Numbered from the stretch's first letter, positions 40,546 to 50,076 are shown. The stretch: DNA of 52,488 nucleotides from an uncultured candidate division WPS-2 bacterium (GCA_937927945.1 CALEYW010000098.1:1-52488); one strand, 5' to 3'. The notes: generated by a model from the letters alone, not told the origin. Program-made: numbers and translations.

Positions 40546-42240
40546 TCATCGAGACCCAAGATTTGCGCGGATCAGCTCGGCGGCATGGTCGAGCGCGACC
40601 CCGTGCTGCGCGCCCGAGAGCATGCGGGCGATCTCGGCCTGACGCCCTTCACCAGACAGCTCGACCGCCTCGATCGTCGTCGCGGCCGCGCCGGCCCGCT
40701 TGCGCAACGCGACGTGGGTCGTGCCGTGGGAGGCGATCTGCGCGAGATGCGTGATGCAGACGACCTGTGCCCGCGCCGCCAACCGCGCCAGCCGCTGGCC
40801 GACTGCCGACGCCGTCGCACCGCCGATACCCGCGTCGATCTCGTCGAAGACGAGCGCCCTGCGCTCGCGGCGATCGGCCAGGACGACGACCAGCGCGAGC
40901 AGCACACGCGACAGCTCGCCACCCGAGGCGATCTTTCCGAGGGCGCGCTCCGGCTCGCCCGGGTTCGCCGAGAACCGCAGCTCGGCGCGCTCGGCGCCCG
41001 TCGCGCCGACCGCCTCCAAAGGGCCCAATGCGATGCGCAGCCGCGCCGCCGGCATCTCGAGCGCCGCGAGCTCGCCGCGAATCGCCTCCTCGATCGCCGC
41101 CGCCGCCTCGCACCGGCTCGCGCTCAACCGCCGCGCCGCCTCGCACAGCGCCGTCTCGAGCGTGCCGGCCTCGCGTTCGGCCGCGGCGATGCGCGCCTCC
41201 CGGTCGTCGACGTCGGCGACGTCGGCCGCGAACGCGTCGCGTTGCTCCCGCATCGCGGCGAGCGAGCCGCCGTACTTCTTCTTCAACCGGTCGAGGGCGT
41301 CGAGCCGCGCGGTCAGCGCGTCGAGTTCGGCCGGATCGAGTTCGACGGCCTCGCGCTCGCGCGCGATCCGGGCGGCGAGTTCGTTGGCGTCCGATTGCAG
41401 TGCGCCCGCCGCGCCGGCCAGCTCGGCGAAGCGCTCTGTGTACCGCGCCAAGCTCAGCAAGGCGCCCTCGCATTCGCCCAGCGCGTCGACGGCGCCGCGT
41501 TCTTTCTCGAGCGCGTCGGAAGCGCTCGCCAGGGCGGCACCGATGCGTTCCGCGTTCGCCAGCACGTCGCGCCGTTCGCGCAAACGCTCGTCTTCGTCGT
41601 CGGCGGCGACCGCGGCCGCGTCGATCTCGTCGCGCGCGAAGCGCGCGAACTCGGCCCGCGCCGTCGCGCGACCGTCCGCGTCCCGTAGCGCACTCAACCG
41701 TTCGCGCGCCGCCTGCAGATCGTCGAATGTCCGGCGCACGTCGCCCCGCGCCGCGAGCGCGTCCGGTCCGCCGAAGCGATCGAGCAGCTCGAGCGCGTAC
41801 GCGGGGGCGAGCAAACGCTGCGCTTGATGCTGCGAGACGACGTCGACCTGTGTTCCGATCAGTTCGCGAAGCTGGCTCGCCCCGGCCGCGATTCCGTTGA
41901 TGCGCCCGTGCGAGCGGCCTTCGGCCAGCACTTCGCGCTGCACGATGAGATCGTCGTCGTCGGCCAGCGTGAATCCGGCCGCGGCGAGCGATGACCGCAG
42001 CGCGTCGTCGGGCGCAATCTCGAGCACGACGCGCGCGCGTTCGGCGCCGCTGCGCACGGTGTCCGCGTCGGCGCGCTCGCCCAGCGCCAGCCGCAGGCCG
42101 CCCAGCAGCATGGTCTTGCCGGAACCGGTCTCGCCGGTGACGACGGTGAGACCGTCGGAGAACGCGACTTCCGCACGTTCGATCAGGCCGACGTTCTCGA
42201 CGGTCATACGCAGCAGCGTCACCGCCCCGCCGGCCGTCAC
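40546..42240 (-). CDS. recN: DNA repair ATPase RecN
   Basis: This 564-residue SMC-like protein acts in double-strand-break repair. The N-terminal half has MTVENVGLIERAEVAFSDG and Walker A TGETGSGKTML, then QREVLAEGRSHGRING and VDVVSQHQAQRLL. The middle is a coiled coil. The C-terminal half has the signature IASGGELSRVLLAL, Walker B RALVFDEIDAGIGG and THLAQIASHG. The GTG at 42240 overlaps the nadK stop (GTGA), which decides against the longer reading from 42264. Confidence 0.94.
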   Translation of the reverse strand: MTAGGAVTLLRMTVENVGLIERAEVAFSDGLTVVTGETGSGKTMLLGGLRLALGERADADTVRSGAERARVVLEIAPDDALRSSLAAAGFTLADDDDLIVQREVLAEGRSHGRINGIAAGASQLRELIGTQVDVVSQHQAQRLLAPAYALELLDRFGGPDALAARGDVRRTFDDLQAARERLSALRDADGRATARAEFARFARDEIDAAAVAADDEDERLRERRDVLANAERIGAALASASDALEKERGAVDALGECEGALLSLARYTERFAELAGAAGALQSDANELAARIAREREAVELDPAELDALTARLDALDRLKKKYGGSLAAMREQRDAFAADVADVDDREARIAAAEREAGTLETALCEAARRLSASRCEAAAAIEEAIRGELAALEMPAARLRIALGPLEAVGATGAERAELRFSANPGEPERALGKIASGGELSRVLLALVVVLADRRERRALVFDEIDAGIGGATASAVGQRLARLAARAQVVCITHLAQIASHGTTHVALRKRAGAAATTIEAVELSGEGRQAEIARMLSGAQHGVALDHAAELIRANLGSR

Positions 42241-43115
42241 CGCGACTTGATCGGAACGCCCCATTGCAGCTTGTCTTCGAGCCGCGCGAAGAACGCGCGC
42301 GACCGCACGCGGGCGAACCGCACCGGCTTCTCGGCGCGGCGGATGACGACGCGGTCGCCGGCGCCGAGTTCGGCTGCGACGAACCCGTCGTTCTCGAGGT
42401 TCGCGCGGCTGAGCTCGTTGTCGCAGGTGATCTCGATCTCGGCACTCGTCGGCACGAGCAGCGGACGCGCGAACAGCGTGTGCGGCAGCAGTCCGGCGAT
42501 GCCGAGCGCGTCGACGTTCGGATGGATGATCGGGCCGCCCGCGCTCAAGAAGTAGGCGGTCGATCCGGTCGGTGTCGCGACGATCACACCGTCAGAGGGC
42601 AGGTGCGCGATCGTCTCGCCGTTGAGCGCGAGCCCGAACGGCGCGAGTCGCGCTTGCGAGACGCGCCGCACCACGACCTCGTTGAGCGCGAAGTGCAACG
42701 CGTCCGAACCGGCGACTTGCGCGTAGAGCGCCACCCGCTCGTCGACCTGCACGTTGCCCGCAAAGACCCGTTCCAGCGCCGCGAAACCCTCGTCGTTCGA
42801 CTCCACCTCGGTGAGAAATCCGAGCCGCCCGGTGTTCACGCCGAGGATCGGGATGCCGAGTTCGTGCACGAGCCGCGCGGCGCGCAGCAACGTTCCATCG
42901 CCCCCCACAGTGACCAGCAAGTCCGCGTCCTCGAGCGCGCAGGTCGTCGGAAACCCGAGCTCGTCACCCGCCCCTTCGCACACCGCCAACCGCAGCCCAT
43001 GCTCCGCCGCCAGCGCCGCGACGCGCCCCGCGCTCTCCGTCGCGTGCGGACGCTCCGTGTTCACGTAGAGTGCGATCGAACGGAGAGGTTGATGCAGGGT
43101 GCTGACGGCCGTCAT
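42237..43115 (-). CDS. nadK: NAD kinase
   Basis: This 292-residue enzyme phosphorylates NAD to NADP. It has the catalytic GGDGTLL motif in LLVTVGGDGTLLRAARL, GVNTGRLGFLTEV, ALNEVVVRR, SDGVIVATPTGSTAYFLSAGGPI and a C-terminal beta domain. The ATG overlaps the tlyA stop (ATGA). Placement between tlyA and recN is a common arrangement. Confidence 0.96.
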   Translation of the reverse strand: MTAVSTLHQPLRSIALYVNTERPHATESAGRVAALAAEHGLRLAVCEGAGDELGFPTTCALEDADLLVTVGGDGTLLRAARLVHELGIPILGVNTGRLGFLTEVESNDEGFAALERVFAGNVQVDERVALYAQVAGSDALHFALNEVVVRRVSQARLAPFGLALNGETIAHLPSDGVIVATPTGSTAYFLSAGGPIIHPNVDALGIAGLLPHTLFARPLLVPTSAEIEITCDNELSRANLENDGFVAAELGAGDRVVIRRAEKPVRFARVRSRAFFARLEDKLQWGVPIKSR

Positions 43116-43930
43116 TCGTGCGCTTCTCGGACGAGGGCGTCCAGCCGGACGTCATCGACTTCTTCGCCGGTGCGGCGGAGCTCGTAGAAGAATTCGACGT
43201 TGCCGGCAGGGCCGCGGAGCGGGGAAAGCATGGCGCCTACGGCGCGGACGCCGGTCGCGCGAATGCCGTCGCGCACCTCGCGCAGGATGTCGGCGTGTAC
43301 GGCCGGATCGCGCACGACGCCGCCCCCGCCGAGCCGTTCGCGGCCGGCTTCGAATTGCGGTTTGACGAGCGCGATGATCGCGCCGCCCTCGCGCAAGTAC
43401 GCGACGGCACGCTGGACGATCGTGCGCAGCGAGATGAACGACGCGTCGATCACGATCAGATCGAAACCGTCCGGATACGCGTCGTCCGGCAGCGTGCGGA
43501 AGTTGGTGCGCTCGACGACGGTGACCCGCGGTTCGCTTCGCAGCTTCCAGGCGATTTGCCCGCGCCCGACGTCGAGGGCCGTCACGTGCCGCGCGCCGTT
43601 CTGCAGGAGCGCGTCGGTGAACCCCCCCGTCGAAGCGCCGACGTCGAGCACGTCGAGTCCGGCCGGATCGATCGCGAACGTGCGCAGCGCGCCCTCGAGC
43701 TTGTCGCCGCCCCGCGAGACGTACTTCGGCGCCTCTTCGACCCGCACGTCGGCACCGAGCGGCACGTGCGCGCCCGGTTTGCTCGCCGGCTCCCCGTCGA
43801 CGCGAACCTTGCCCGCCAAAATCAACGCGCGCGCCTGCGACCGCGTCAACGCGGTCAACTCGACCACCACCGTGTCGAGGCGTCGCAGACCCCGCTGACC
43901 CCGGTCATGGACCGAGCGCAGATCCGTCAA
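43112..43930 (-). CDS. tlyA: rRNA 2'-O-methyltransferase TlyA
   Basis: This 272-residue enzyme methylates ribose of 16S/23S rRNA in its best-studied members. An S4 RNA-binding domain (RSQARALILAGKVRVDGEPASKPG) precedes KYVSRGGDKLEGAL and a Rossmann methyltransferase with LDVGASTGGFTDALLQNGA, FDLIVIDASFISL and LVKPQFEAGRE. The listed start is a TTG; the N-terminus before RRLDTVVVEL is atypical, so the start is uncertain. Confidence 0.92.
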   Translation of the reverse strand: MTDLRSVHDRGQRGLRRLDTVVVELTALTRSQARALILAGKVRVDGEPASKPGAHVPLGADVRVEEAPKYVSRGGDKLEGALRTFAIDPAGLDVLDVGASTGGFTDALLQNGARHVTALDVGRGQIAWKLRSEPRVTVVERTNFRTLPDDAYPDGFDLIVIDASFISLRTIVQRAVAYLREGGAIIALVKPQFEAGRERLGGGGVVRDPAVHADILREVRDGIRATGVRAVGAMLSPLRGPAGNVEFFYELRRTGEEVDDVRLDALVREAHE

Positions 43931-43954
43931 GCCAAGCCTCCCAGGTCGAGTGAC

Positions 43955-44194
43955 TTACAACTGACGCTCATCGAGCGCGTCCTCCGCTGGACGCGCAGGC
44001 GGCGGCACGTTGACCGCATCGATCGACTGCTGCGCGGTCTTCAGCAAGGACTCGCAGCGGCCGACGAGGTCGCGCCCTTCTTTATAGAGCGCGACGGCGC
44101 GCTCGAGATCGGTATCGTCCGTCTCGAGTGCTTTCACGATCTGCTCCAAGCGTTTGAGCGAGTCCTCAAAAGAGGTTGATCTGTCGTCCGCCAT
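43955..44194 (-). CDS. xseB: Exodeoxyribonuclease VII small subunit
   Basis: This 79-residue helical protein has the family pattern SFEDSLKRLEQIVKALETDDTDLERAVALYKEGRDLV. It associates with XseA for single-strand exonuclease activity. The ATG lies 29 bases inside the end of xseA, so translation is probably coupled. Confidence 0.93.
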   Translation of the reverse strand: MADDRSTSFEDSLKRLEQIVKALETDDTDLERAVALYKEGRDLVGRCESLLKTAQQSIDAVNVPPPARPAEDALDERQL

Positions 44195-45608
44195 CAGTCC
44201 CTTCGCGTTCGACGCGCGCCGTGAGGCTTCCGCGAGCGAGTCGTGCTTTGATCCTGGTCCCCGGCGGCGCTTCCGCCGCCTCCCGGACGAGTTTGCCGTC
44301 CTCGTCGGTCACGATCGCATAGCCGCGTTGCAGAATCGCGTCCGGATTGTTGCCTTCGAGCTTCGCTTCGAGGGTTATGAGCAGCGCGGCTCGGCGCTCG
44401 ATCAGCCGCAGCATCGCGGCGTCGAGCTGTACCGCGTTGCGGGCGCAACGCGCCGCCTCGCGGCCGGCGCGCCCGGCGGGGTCGGCTCGCCTCAGCCGTC
44501 CGGCGGCCTGCGCCAGCCGCTCGCGTCGCCGGCGCATGAAGGCCGGGACGGCCCGCTCGAGACGATCGCGTACTTCCTCGAAGCGCCCGCGGCGGTGCGC
44601 TAGCCGCGCCGCAGGGGCGGCGGCGGCGAGCCTGCGTTCGAGAACGTTCAGCTTCGCCCGCGCCCGGCCGAGCCGTTCGCGCGCGGCGGCGGTAAGCTGG
44701 CGCGCCATGACGTCGACGTGCTGGCGGCGCGAGCCGAGCATCCGTTCGATGTCGCGCGCCAGCGTGCGATGCCGCTCACCGACGAGCCGGAGCACGTCGT
44801 CGCGACGCGGAAGGACCGTCTGCGCCGCCGCCGACGGCGTCGCGGCGCGATAATCGGCCGCGAAGTCGGTCAGCGGCGCATCGGCTTCATGACCGATCGC
44901 CGAGACGGTCGGGACGCGCGAGGCGGCGAGCGCCCGCACGACGCGCTCGTCGCTGAAGGCGAAGAGGTCTTCGAACGACCCGCCGCCGCGCGCCAGCACG
45001 ATCAGATCGACGTCCATCGCGGCAGCGCGTTCGATCGCGCGCACGATCTCCGGCGCCGCGTTCTCCCCTTGCACCGCCGTGGGAACCACGACGATCTCGA
45101 CGTGCGGCGCGCGAACGCGCGCCTGCGTCTCGAAATCGCGGGCTCCTTCGGCGTTGCGCGAGGTCACCAGCGCGACGCGAAATGGGAACCGCGGCAACGG
45201 GCGCTTGCGCTCCTGAGCGAACAGTCCTTCGGCCGCCAAGCGCGCCTTGCGTGCCTCATAGCGCTGGTGCAGCACGCCGCTCCCGCCCTCGGCGACGACC
45301 TCCAGCACGCGCAGCTGATAGCTGGACTTCCGCGCGAACGTCTGCACCGCGCCGTACGCGACGACTTGATCGCCGTTGGCGAGCGCCGGAAACGTTGCGG
45401 CCGCTTCGCTGAACGCGACGCAGTTCAGCAGCGCATCGCGATCCTTCAGGTCGAAATAGACGTTGCCGTTCGGCTGCGGCTTGTAGTTCGTGATCTCGCC
45501 GCGCACGCCGAGCCGCGCGAACGCTCGCTCGCGGGTGAACACGCCGGCGATGTAGTTCGCCAGACGGGAGACGGCGACGACGCGAACGTCCGCGCGGCCC
45601 GCGATCAC
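44166..45608 (-). CDS. xseA: Exodeoxyribonuclease VII large subunit
   Basis: This 480-residue nuclease subunit has an N-terminal OB fold (GEITNYKPQPNGNVYFDLKD), FRVALVTSRNAEGARDF, the catalytic-region motif DLIVLARGGGSFEDLFAFSDE, and AIGHEADAPLTDFAADYRAATPSAAA. A coiled region and a C-terminal GYAIVTDEDG segment follow. The GTG start overlaps the PBP gene stop (GTGA). Confidence 0.95.
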   Translation of the reverse strand: MIAGRADVRVVAVSRLANYIAGVFTRERAFARLGVRGEITNYKPQPNGNVYFDLKDRDALLNCVAFSEAAATFPALANGDQVVAYGAVQTFARKSSYQLRVLEVVAEGGSGVLHQRYEARKARLAAEGLFAQERKRPLPRFPFRVALVTSRNAEGARDFETQARVRAPHVEIVVVPTAVQGENAAPEIVRAIERAAAMDVDLIVLARGGGSFEDLFAFSDERVVRALAASRVPTVSAIGHEADAPLTDFAADYRAATPSAAAQTVLPRRDDVLRLVGERHRTLARDIERMLGSRRQHVDVMARQLTAAARERLGRARAKLNVLERRLAAAAPAARLAHRRGRFEEVRDRLERAVPAFMRRRRERLAQAAGRLRRADPAGRAGREAARCARNAVQLDAAMLRLIERRAALLITLEAKLEGNNPDAILQRGYAIVTDEDGKLVREAAEAPPGTRIKARLARGSLTARVEREGTDGGRQINLF

Positions 45609-47785
45609 GGCGCCGCGGTGGGCTCCGGCCCGAGCGGGACTTGATTCACTCCGTCGCCTACGCTGTTCGGCGGCGGCGCGAGCGGAACGACCGGCGGAGG
45701 CAGCTTGGGCATCTCAGCCTTGGCGATCGGCGCGGCCGGTGCGGCCGGCGCCAGCGCGGCGCGGTTGTGCGGTCTCGGTGACGGCTCGTCACCGCTGCCG
45801 CACGTGCGTGCCGGTTCCGTGCCGGCCAGAAACACTTCGGTCTTACCGGTGCCGCACAGGCGCACTTTGTGCACTTCGCCGACCGGCAGAACGAAGTCGT
45901 GCTTCGGCGTCTTCGCCAGCGCCTGCTTCATGAAGCGCGCCCAGATGCGGGCCGGGACGTTGCCGCCGAACGACTCGTTCATCCGCGAGTTGTTGTCGTT
46001 GCCGATCCACACCGCCGCGACGAGGTCGGGGGTGAAGCCCGCGAACCACGCATCGCGAAAACTCGACGTGGTGCCGGTTTTCCCGGCGGCGGGGCGGCCA
46101 ATCACCGCATTGGGATAGCCGGTGCCTTCGTTGATCACCGACTCCATCATCGACGTGACGACGTACGCGACGCCCGCGCTGACGACTTCGGTCTGCTGCG
46201 GATAGGTGTTGTCGAGGACCGGCGTTCCGAGCGCGTCGCGCACGACACGAATCGGCGAGGGCGTGATGTGGATCCCCTGGTTCGCGAGCGTCGCGTAGCC
46301 CGCGGCTTGATCGAGCGGGGAGATGCCGGACGAACCGAGTGCGAGCGAGAGGTTGGAACCGAGCGGTGCGGTCACGCCCATGCGCCTCGCGTACTCGATG
46401 ACCTTGTCGATCCCCAGGTCCTGCGCCAGCTTGACGGCCACGACGTTGCGCGACTGCGCGAGCGCGTAGCGCAGCGTGACGGCGCCCAAGAAGCGGTTGT
46501 CGTCGTCCATCGGCGCCCAGCGCGTGCCGTCGCCCATCGGATAACTGACCGGGGTGTCCATCACGATGGTCGTGGGGGGATGTCCCGCGTCGATCTCGGC
46601 GGTGTAGACGTACGGCTTGAACGACGAGCCCGGCTGACGGCGCGCTTGCCACGCGCGGTTGAACTGATTGCCGAGCGTGAACGGTCCCGCACCGCCGACC
46701 ATCGCGAGGATTTCGCCGGTCGAGGGTTTGATCGCCACGAGCGCGCCTTGATGCGCTCCGATCCCCTCCGCTTTGGCGCGGCGGATCCCCCACGCGACCG
46801 CGTCCTCGGCAGCCTGCTGCATCGCCGGATCGACGGTGGTGTAGACCTGCAGCCCGCCCTCGAACGTCGCCTGCGAGCCGAACTGCGACTCGAGCAGATG
46901 CGTCACGTAGGTGGTGAAGTACGGGTAACGGTACGATTGCAGGCCTTGCGGACGTTCGCCGATCAGCTGCAGCGGCGCGCGCTTCGCCGCGTCGGCCTGC
47001 GCGCGGGTGATGACCGCCGCCTCGACCATGCGGTCGAGGACGTGATGCTGCCGCTCCTTCGCATGTTGGAGATTGACGTAGGGCGAGTAGTCCGACGGCG
47101 CGGCCGGAAGACCGGCCAGCATCGCCGCCTGACCGAGCGTCAGGTGGCTGAGATCGGTGCCGAAGTACGTGTGCGCCGCGGCCTCGACGCCGTACGCGCC
47201 GGAGCCGAAATAGATCAGGTTCAGGTAGCGCTCGAGGATCTCGTCCTTGGTGTAAAAGCGTTCGATCTCCAGCGCGAGCAGCGCTTCCTGGATCTTGCGC
47301 GCGTACGACACTTCGTTGGAGAGGAACAGACCGCGCGCGAGCTGCTGCGTGATGGTCGAGGCGCCTTGGAGATGCTGATGGCGATAGTCGGCGAGCGCCG
47401 CGCGCGCGATCCCGACGAAATCGACGCCGTGATGCTGATAGAAGTGCCGGTCTTCGGTCGCGATGAACGCATCGCGTACCGGGACGGGGATCTTTTCGAT
47501 CGAGACCCAGGTGCGGTTCTCGCGATACAGGTTCGCCAGCATCGCTCCGTTGCGAGCGAAGACGCGGGTAGAACGCGAGGGCTGGTAATCCGCCATGCGG
47601 TTGATGTCGGGCAGGTTGCGCGAGTACGACGCGATGATGCCGGCGACGATCCCGGCGAAGAGCAGCACGCCGAACACGGCGACGACCAGCACCGCCTTGG
47701 CGATCCGCGCCGCGATCCTTCCGCCGCGCGAGCCGTCGCGCCGGCGGCGGGAGGCGCTGCTCGGACGCGGCAGCGCCCGGCTCAT
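45605..47785 (-). CDS. Class A penicillin-binding protein (PBP1A-type)
   Basis: This 726-residue bifunctional peptidoglycan synthase has an N-terminal membrane span (about 28-52). The glycosyltransferase domain has ATEDRHFYQHHGVDF (catalytic Glu), GASTITQQLAR and RKIQEALLALEIE. The transpeptidase domain has RQPGSSFKP (catalytic Ser), SRN in ALAQSRNVVAV and KTGTT. A Pro/Ala-rich tail with two Cys closes the protein. It sits between nusB and xseA with overlapping start and stop codons, an unusual place for a PBP gene. Confidence 0.95.
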   Translation of the reverse strand: MSRALPRPSSASRRRRDGSRGGRIAARIAKAVLVVAVFGVLLFAGIVAGIIASYSRNLPDINRMADYQPSRSTRVFARNGAMLANLYRENRTWVSIEKIPVPVRDAFIATEDRHFYQHHGVDFVGIARAALADYRHQHLQGASTITQQLARGLFLSNEVSYARKIQEALLALEIERFYTKDEILERYLNLIYFGSGAYGVEAAAHTYFGTDLSHLTLGQAAMLAGLPAAPSDYSPYVNLQHAKERQHHVLDRMVEAAVITRAQADAAKRAPLQLIGERPQGLQSYRYPYFTTYVTHLLESQFGSQATFEGGLQVYTTVDPAMQQAAEDAVAWGIRRAKAEGIGAHQGALVAIKPSTGEILAMVGGAGPFTLGNQFNRAWQARRQPGSSFKPYVYTAEIDAGHPPTTIVMDTPVSYPMGDGTRWAPMDDDNRFLGAVTLRYALAQSRNVVAVKLAQDLGIDKVIEYARRMGVTAPLGSNLSLALGSSGISPLDQAAGYATLANQGIHITPSPIRVVRDALGTPVLDNTYPQQTEVVSAGVAYVVTSMMESVINEGTGYPNAVIGRPAAGKTGTTSSFRDAWFAGFTPDLVAAVWIGNDNNSRMNESFGGNVPARIWARFMKQALAKTPKHDFVLPVGEVHKVRLCGTGKTEVFLAGTEPARTCGSGDEPSPRPHNRAALAPAAPAAPIAKAEMPKLPPPVVPLAPPPNSVGDGVNQVPLGPEPTAAP

Positions 47786-48210
47786 CGCTGCGCGCCTCGC
47801 GCGGGCGCCAGCACCTCGAGCACCCGGGCGAGCACGCCGTTGACGTAGCGGCCCGAATCCTCGGTCGAGAACTTCTTCGCCAGCTCGACCGCTTCGTTCA
47901 GCACGATCGCGGCGTCGGTCTCCTTGCGATGGAGCAGTTCGAACACGCTCATCCGCAGCACGATCCGATCGATCGTCGGCAGCCGGTCGAGCGTCCAGCC
48001 CTCGAGCAGCGGCCCGATGAGCGCATCCGACTCGGCCTCGTTCTCGAGCGACCCGAGCACGAGATCCCGCACGAACCCGCGCGCTTCCGACGCATCGGTG
48101 CGCGCGAGCGTTTCGGTCAGCATCTCGGCAGGGGGACGCTTTCCGACCTCCGCCCCGTACAATGCTTGCAGCGCGAGTTCACGCGCGTACCGCCGCGAGA
48201 TCGCACTCAC
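47782..48210 (-). CDS. nusB: Transcription antitermination factor NusB
   Basis: This 142-residue all-helical protein has RRYARELALQALYGAEVG at the N-terminus and the family motif DRIVLRMSVFELL followed by VLNEAVELAKKFSTEDSGRYVNGVLA. It binds boxA RNA in rRNA antitermination with NusE. The GTG start overlaps the accC stop (GTGA) and its stop overlaps the PBP start. Confidence 0.96.
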   Translation of the reverse strand: MSAISRRYARELALQALYGAEVGKRPPAEMLTETLARTDASEARGFVRDLVLGSLENEAESDALIGPLLEGWTLDRLPTIDRIVLRMSVFELLHRKETDAAIVLNEAVELAKKFSTEDSGRYVNGVLARVLEVLAPARGAQR

Positions 48211-49565
48211 GAGACGACGGCTGCTCTCCGAGCGAGAAACGCCGGCAGCCAGCCGACGCCGATCCCGCCGGCGCGGAATTCTTCGTTGGCCAGAACCTCG
48301 CGGCAGAACTCGACGGTCGTCTTCACACCTTCGATACGCGTCTCGCCCAGCGCCCGTTCCATGCGCAGGATCGCGGACTCGCGGCTGCGGCCGACCGCGA
48401 CGATCTTGGCCAGCAGCGAATCGTAGAACGGCGGGACGACCGCGCCGCCGTACACGTGCGTGTCGACCCGGATCCCCGGGCCGCCCGGGAAGACGACCGT
48501 GGTGAGGGTCCCGGCCGCCGGGGAGAAATTGTTGTCCGGATCCTCGGCGTTGACCCGCACTTCGATCGCGTGTCCGTGCGGGTGCAGATCTTCCTGGGTG
48601 AAGCCGAGCGGTTCGCCGGCCGCGATGCGGATCTGCTCCTTCACCAAGTCGACCCCGTAGATCAATTCGGTCACCGGGTGCTCGACTTGAATTCGCGTGT
48701 TCATCTCCATGAAATAGAACTCATCACCGCTGACCAGGAACTCGAGCGTTCCGGCGTTGGTGTATCCCACCGCGCGCGTCGCCTTCACGGCGACGGCGTG
48801 CAGACGATCGCGCAGCTCGGGGTCGAGCGCGGGCGCGGACGCCTCTTCGATCAGCTTCTGGTGCGAGGGCTTCTGCACCGAGCAGTCGCGCTCGCCCAGA
48901 TGAGCCGCTCCGCCGTGCTCGTCGGCGATGACCTGTACTTCGATGTGGCGTGGGTTGACGAGAAGCTTTTCGACGTACATGCGGCCGTCTTTGAACGACG
49001 CCTCGGCTTCCGCTTGCGCGGTCGCGAACGCGGTCGGCAGATCGGCCGCTGCCGCGACGGCGCGCATGCCCTTGCCGCCGCCGCCGGCAGTCGCCTTGAG
49101 CAGCACGGGAAAGCCGATCTGGTGGGCGACCGCGAGCGCTTCGTCGGCCGACGCGACGATGTCGCTTCCCGGCGTCGTCGGTACGCCGGCCTCGCGCATG
49201 ATCCGTTTCGCCGTCGCCTTGTCGCCCATCGCCGCGATGACCGACGGTTTCGGTCCGATGAAGGTCAAGCCGTGATCGGCTGCGATCTCCGCGAAGCGAG
49301 CGTTTTCGGCGAGGAAGCCGTATCCGGGATGGATCGCGTCGCAGCCGCTGATCAGCGCGGCGGAAATGATGTTCGGAATGTTGAGGTAGGAGCGCGCGAC
49401 CGGTCCCGGTCCGACGCAGAACGCCTCGTCCGCGTGCCGCACGTGCAGCGATTGGCGATCCGCGTCCGAGAAAATCGCCACCGTGGCGATGCCCAACTCA
49501 TGGCACGCCCGATTGATCCGCAGCGCGATCTCGCCACGATTCGCGATCAACACTTTGCGAAACAT
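48207..49565 (-). CDS. accC: Biotin carboxylase subunit of acetyl-CoA carboxylase
   Basis: This 452-residue ATP-grasp enzyme carboxylates biotin on a carrier protein. It has FRKVLIANRGEIALRI, HPGYGFLAENARFA, the ATP lid KATAGGGGKGMR, EVQVIADEHGG, LEFLVSGDEFYFMEMNTRIQVEHPVTE and the C-terminal domain. One loop reads CSVQKPSHQKLIEEA where CSIQRRHQK is usual. Length is standard. It starts one base after the accB-like stop. Confidence 0.95.
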   Translation of the reverse strand: MFRKVLIANRGEIALRINRACHELGIATVAIFSDADRQSLHVRHADEAFCVGPGPVARSYLNIPNIISAALISGCDAIHPGYGFLAENARFAEIAADHGLTFIGPKPSVIAAMGDKATAKRIMREAGVPTTPGSDIVASADEALAVAHQIGFPVLLKATAGGGGKGMRAVAAAADLPTAFATAQAEAEASFKDGRMYVEKLLVNPRHIEVQVIADEHGGAAHLGERDCSVQKPSHQKLIEEASAPALDPELRDRLHAVAVKATRAVGYTNAGTLEFLVSGDEFYFMEMNTRIQVEHPVTELIYGVDLVKEQIRIAAGEPLGFTQEDLHPHGHAIEVRVNAEDPDNNFSPAAGTLTTVVFPGGPGIRVDTHVYGGAVVPPFYDSLLAKIVAVGRSRESAILRMERALGETRIEGVKTTVEFCREVLANEEFRAGGIGVGWLPAFLARRAAVVS

Positions 49566-49566
49566 G

Positions 49567-49992
49567 TCAGCGTTCGATGGAAAAGAGGGGTTGGCCGTAT
49601 TCGACGGGTTGGCCGTCGGTGACGAAGACCGCGCTCACGCGGCCGCGGCCGCGGGAGCGGACCGGGTTGCGAATACCGAGCGTCTCGACGTAGGCGACCT
49701 CGCGATCGCCTTCGAGCTCCTGGCCCTCGGCGATCGCCGGGCGCATCAGCCGCACGATGCCCACCACGTCGCTGCTGACCAGCTCGGCGCGATCGGCCGG
49801 CCGTTCCGCGGCGCGGTCGGGTTCGCCGGCAAGCGCGGCCGGCGCGAGCACGACGGCGGCCGGCCCGATACGCGGGGCGCGGCGCAGCTCGATCTCGGTT
49901 TCGCCGTCGCGGACCCGCAGCCGGGCGAAGCCGCTCTCGGCGAGCGCCCCGGCGAGAGCACGGGCACGCGTCGCGATCACGTCATCGGTCAT
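49567..49992 (-). CDS. BCCP-like protein lacking the biotinylation lysine
   Basis: This 141-residue protein has the accB layout: an N-terminal helical segment, a variable linker, then a biotinyl/lipoyl-type beta domain ending SAVFVTDGQPVEYGQPLFSIE, as in real BCCPs. At the place of the biotinyl Lys (canonical EAMKM or ESMKL) the sequence is ETLGIRNP, with Gly106 (codon at 49675-49677). The whole protein has no lysine. It therefore cannot be biotinylated. It resembles plant BADC proteins in concept (non-biotinylated BCCP homologues that tune carboxylase). A functional BCCP must be encoded elsewhere if AccC is active. It is the first gene of the accC-nusB-PBP-xseAB-tlyA-nadK-recN run. Confidence 0.82.
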   Translation of the reverse strand: MTDDVIATRARALAGALAESGFARLRVRDGETEIELRRAPRIGPAAVVLAPAALAGEPDRAAERPADRAELVSSDVVGIVRLMRPAIAEGQELEGDREVAYVETLGIRNPVRSRGRGRVSAVFVTDGQPVEYGQPLFSIER

Positions 49993-50076
49993 CCGGAATC
50001 AGGTTCGACGCGCCGCCGTCGCCCCCCCGGGGCTCGTGCGACTCCTCGCCGAACGCTCCGCGGCAGGAGGTGCCTC

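Noticed and set aside
40546..42264. RecN start eight codons upstream at 42264
   Set aside because: The GTG at 42240 overlaps the nadK stop as at neighbouring joints and still includes the full conserved N-terminus.
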